A DNA stretch of 5,342 nucleotides, taken from contig CALAQT010000275.1 of assembly GCA_937888775.1 (NCBI GenBank), forward strand, positions 1 through 5,342, written 5' to 3'. Positions 4,854 to 5,342 of the stretch are shown here, piece after piece. How positions within the stretch are numbered: position 1 is the stretch's first letter; each line of letters begins with the position of its first letter. The notes under the pieces are model-generated. The model was given only the letters and a program-made list of their open reading frames with translations. It searched no databases and was not told the origin of the DNA. The DNA comes from an uncultured Actinomycetes bacterium. GTDB lineage: Bacteria; Actinomycetota; Thermoleophilia; Solirubrobacterales; Solirubrobacteraceae. The position numbers and the translations under genes are program-made.

Positions 4854-5213
4854 ATGTGCGTCGCGCTTGTGACCATGCTCTCTCTTACGTTGACCGCTTC
4901 TGCAATGGCGTGGCGGCATCCGACCGCGAGCGAGCGACAAGCGATAATCCGAGCCGCGAGTCGCACTCCCACCTCGCCGCCGCATGAGAAAGTCCACGTC
5001 AGCAACATCCGCGTGTCAACCGTCGGCCCATGGGCTCGGGCCACGATCACCATCTACTTCGGGAAGGCGCCCGACGCCGCCACCGACATCCTCCACAAGG
5101 TTCACGGAAAATGGGTCAACGTTGGGGCCGGGACCTCTGGCGAGGAGTGCGCCATGCCGCCTAAGGACCGACAAAATCTCGGGTTCGGCCCCTACCCTTG
5201 CGGGACGACATAG
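4854..5213 (+). CDS. Small secreted protein, Thermoleophilia-type hypothetical
   Basis: 119 residues. Residues 1-19 are a short signal peptide (MCVALVTMLSLTLTASAMA) with a probable cut after ASA or AMA. The mature protein begins with PTASERQAIIRAA, an amphipathic helix. A strand follows (VHVSNIRVSTVGPWARATI), the VSTV-x2-WA motif typical of small exported hypothetical proteins I associate with Thermoleophilia. Next come a HKVHGKWVNVGAGTS segment and a tail with only two mature cysteines, C99 and C116, which could form one disulfide. The function is unknown to me; there are no catalytic residues or membrane anchor. The start is set by GAGGGGGAGG at 4841-4850 and by the signal peptide, even though the frame is open further upstream. 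It follows a truncated relative and the two-domain secreted protein, so the three probably share a transcript. A stem-loop lies 24 nt after the stop. Confidence 0.72.
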   Translation: MCVALVTMLSLTLTASAMAWRHPTASERQAIIRAASRTPTSPPHEKVHVSNIRVSTVGPWARATITIYFGKAPDAATDILHKVHGKWVNVGAGTSGEECAMPPKDRQNLGFGPYPCGTT

Positions 5214-5236
5214 ACCCCTCCACGACGCCGCACCCT

Positions 5237-5277
5237 GAATAGTTCCTGTCACCCGATCGCGCGGTGACCCCTTATTC
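5237..5277 (+). terminator. Bipartite stem-loop after the secreted-protein cluster
   Basis: The inner stem GTCACC (5248-5253) pairs with GGTGAC (5263-5268) across a 9-nt loop. The outer stem GAATA (5237-5241) pairs with TATTC (5273-5277), the two being separated by a 6x4 internal loop. Its place just after the stop at 5213 fits transcription termination. There is no U-run. Confidence 0.4.
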
Positions 5278-5287
5278 GCCTTATTCG
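5270..5287. repeat. Tandem direct repeat of CCTTATTCG
   Basis: Two perfect, contiguous 9-bp copies (5270-5278 and 5279-5287) make a locally AT-richer patch. The first copy contributes to the outer arm of the stem-loop just upstream. From here to the window end (5288-5342) I see no gene or clear signal. Confidence 0.6.
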
Positions 5288-5342
5288 GGCGCTACTGCTC
5301 CTTCCGTGGGTGAGGTGAGGGACGTGGCGGGGTAGCTTCGCC

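Noticed and set aside
781..5313. Resemblance between the bases before 821 (TCACCCACG...CGGAAGGA) and the inverse near 5299-5313 (TCCTTCCGTGGGTGA)
   Set aside because: Only two short blocks match and with different spacing between them; too weak to call an inverted repeat bounding a mobile unit.

Overview
The window is GC-rich DNA with strong G/C preference at third codon positions. The recognisable products are an alanine/proline-rich winged-helix protein with an N-terminal coiled coil, and small cysteine-containing secreted proteins whose C-terminal motifs resemble families common in soil actinobacteria. Together they suggest an actinobacterium, most likely of the Thermoleophilia/Solirubrobacterales type. 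That placement is inference from protein style; there is no rRNA or tRNA here to confirm it.

Layout. 1-820 holds no intact gene I can defend. It contains open but mutually antisense frames and, around 340-560, what looks like a decayed plus-strand gene joined across a frameshift in a G5 run. 821-1375 is a winged-helix DNA-binding protein. 1493-2725 is the most distinctive gene: a MucR/Ros-like zinc finger followed by four 77-78-residue zinc-ribbon repeats of the DUF4379 type, preceded by a promoter-like element so close that the mRNA may be leaderless. 2726-3245 shows no convincing gene. From about 3020 to 3410 the DNA is unusually rich in inverted repeats, including a perfect 12-bp stem at 3124-3150, and a 35-codon ORF (3246-3353) that runs straight into a 10-bp stem-loop. 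3434-3663 holds a well-placed Shine-Dalgarno sequence with a 10-codon ORF and a possible three-way-junction RNA fold. 3728-4549 encodes a secreted protein with two six-cysteine halves. 4572-4853 looks like a truncated paralogue of the small secreted protein at 4854-5213, and the two are joined in one reading frame. The window ends in a stem-loop and a 9-bp tandem repeat.

Functionally there are two groups, all on the plus strand. The first is a pair of nucleic-acid-binding proteins (821-2725), adjacent but with separate start signals. The second is a cluster of exported, disulfide-type proteins (3728-5213) that probably share a promoter near 3650-3681. The middle, 2.7-3.7 kb, is structured non-coding or small-ORF DNA. 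No mobile-element gene, CRISPR array, tRNA or rRNA was seen.
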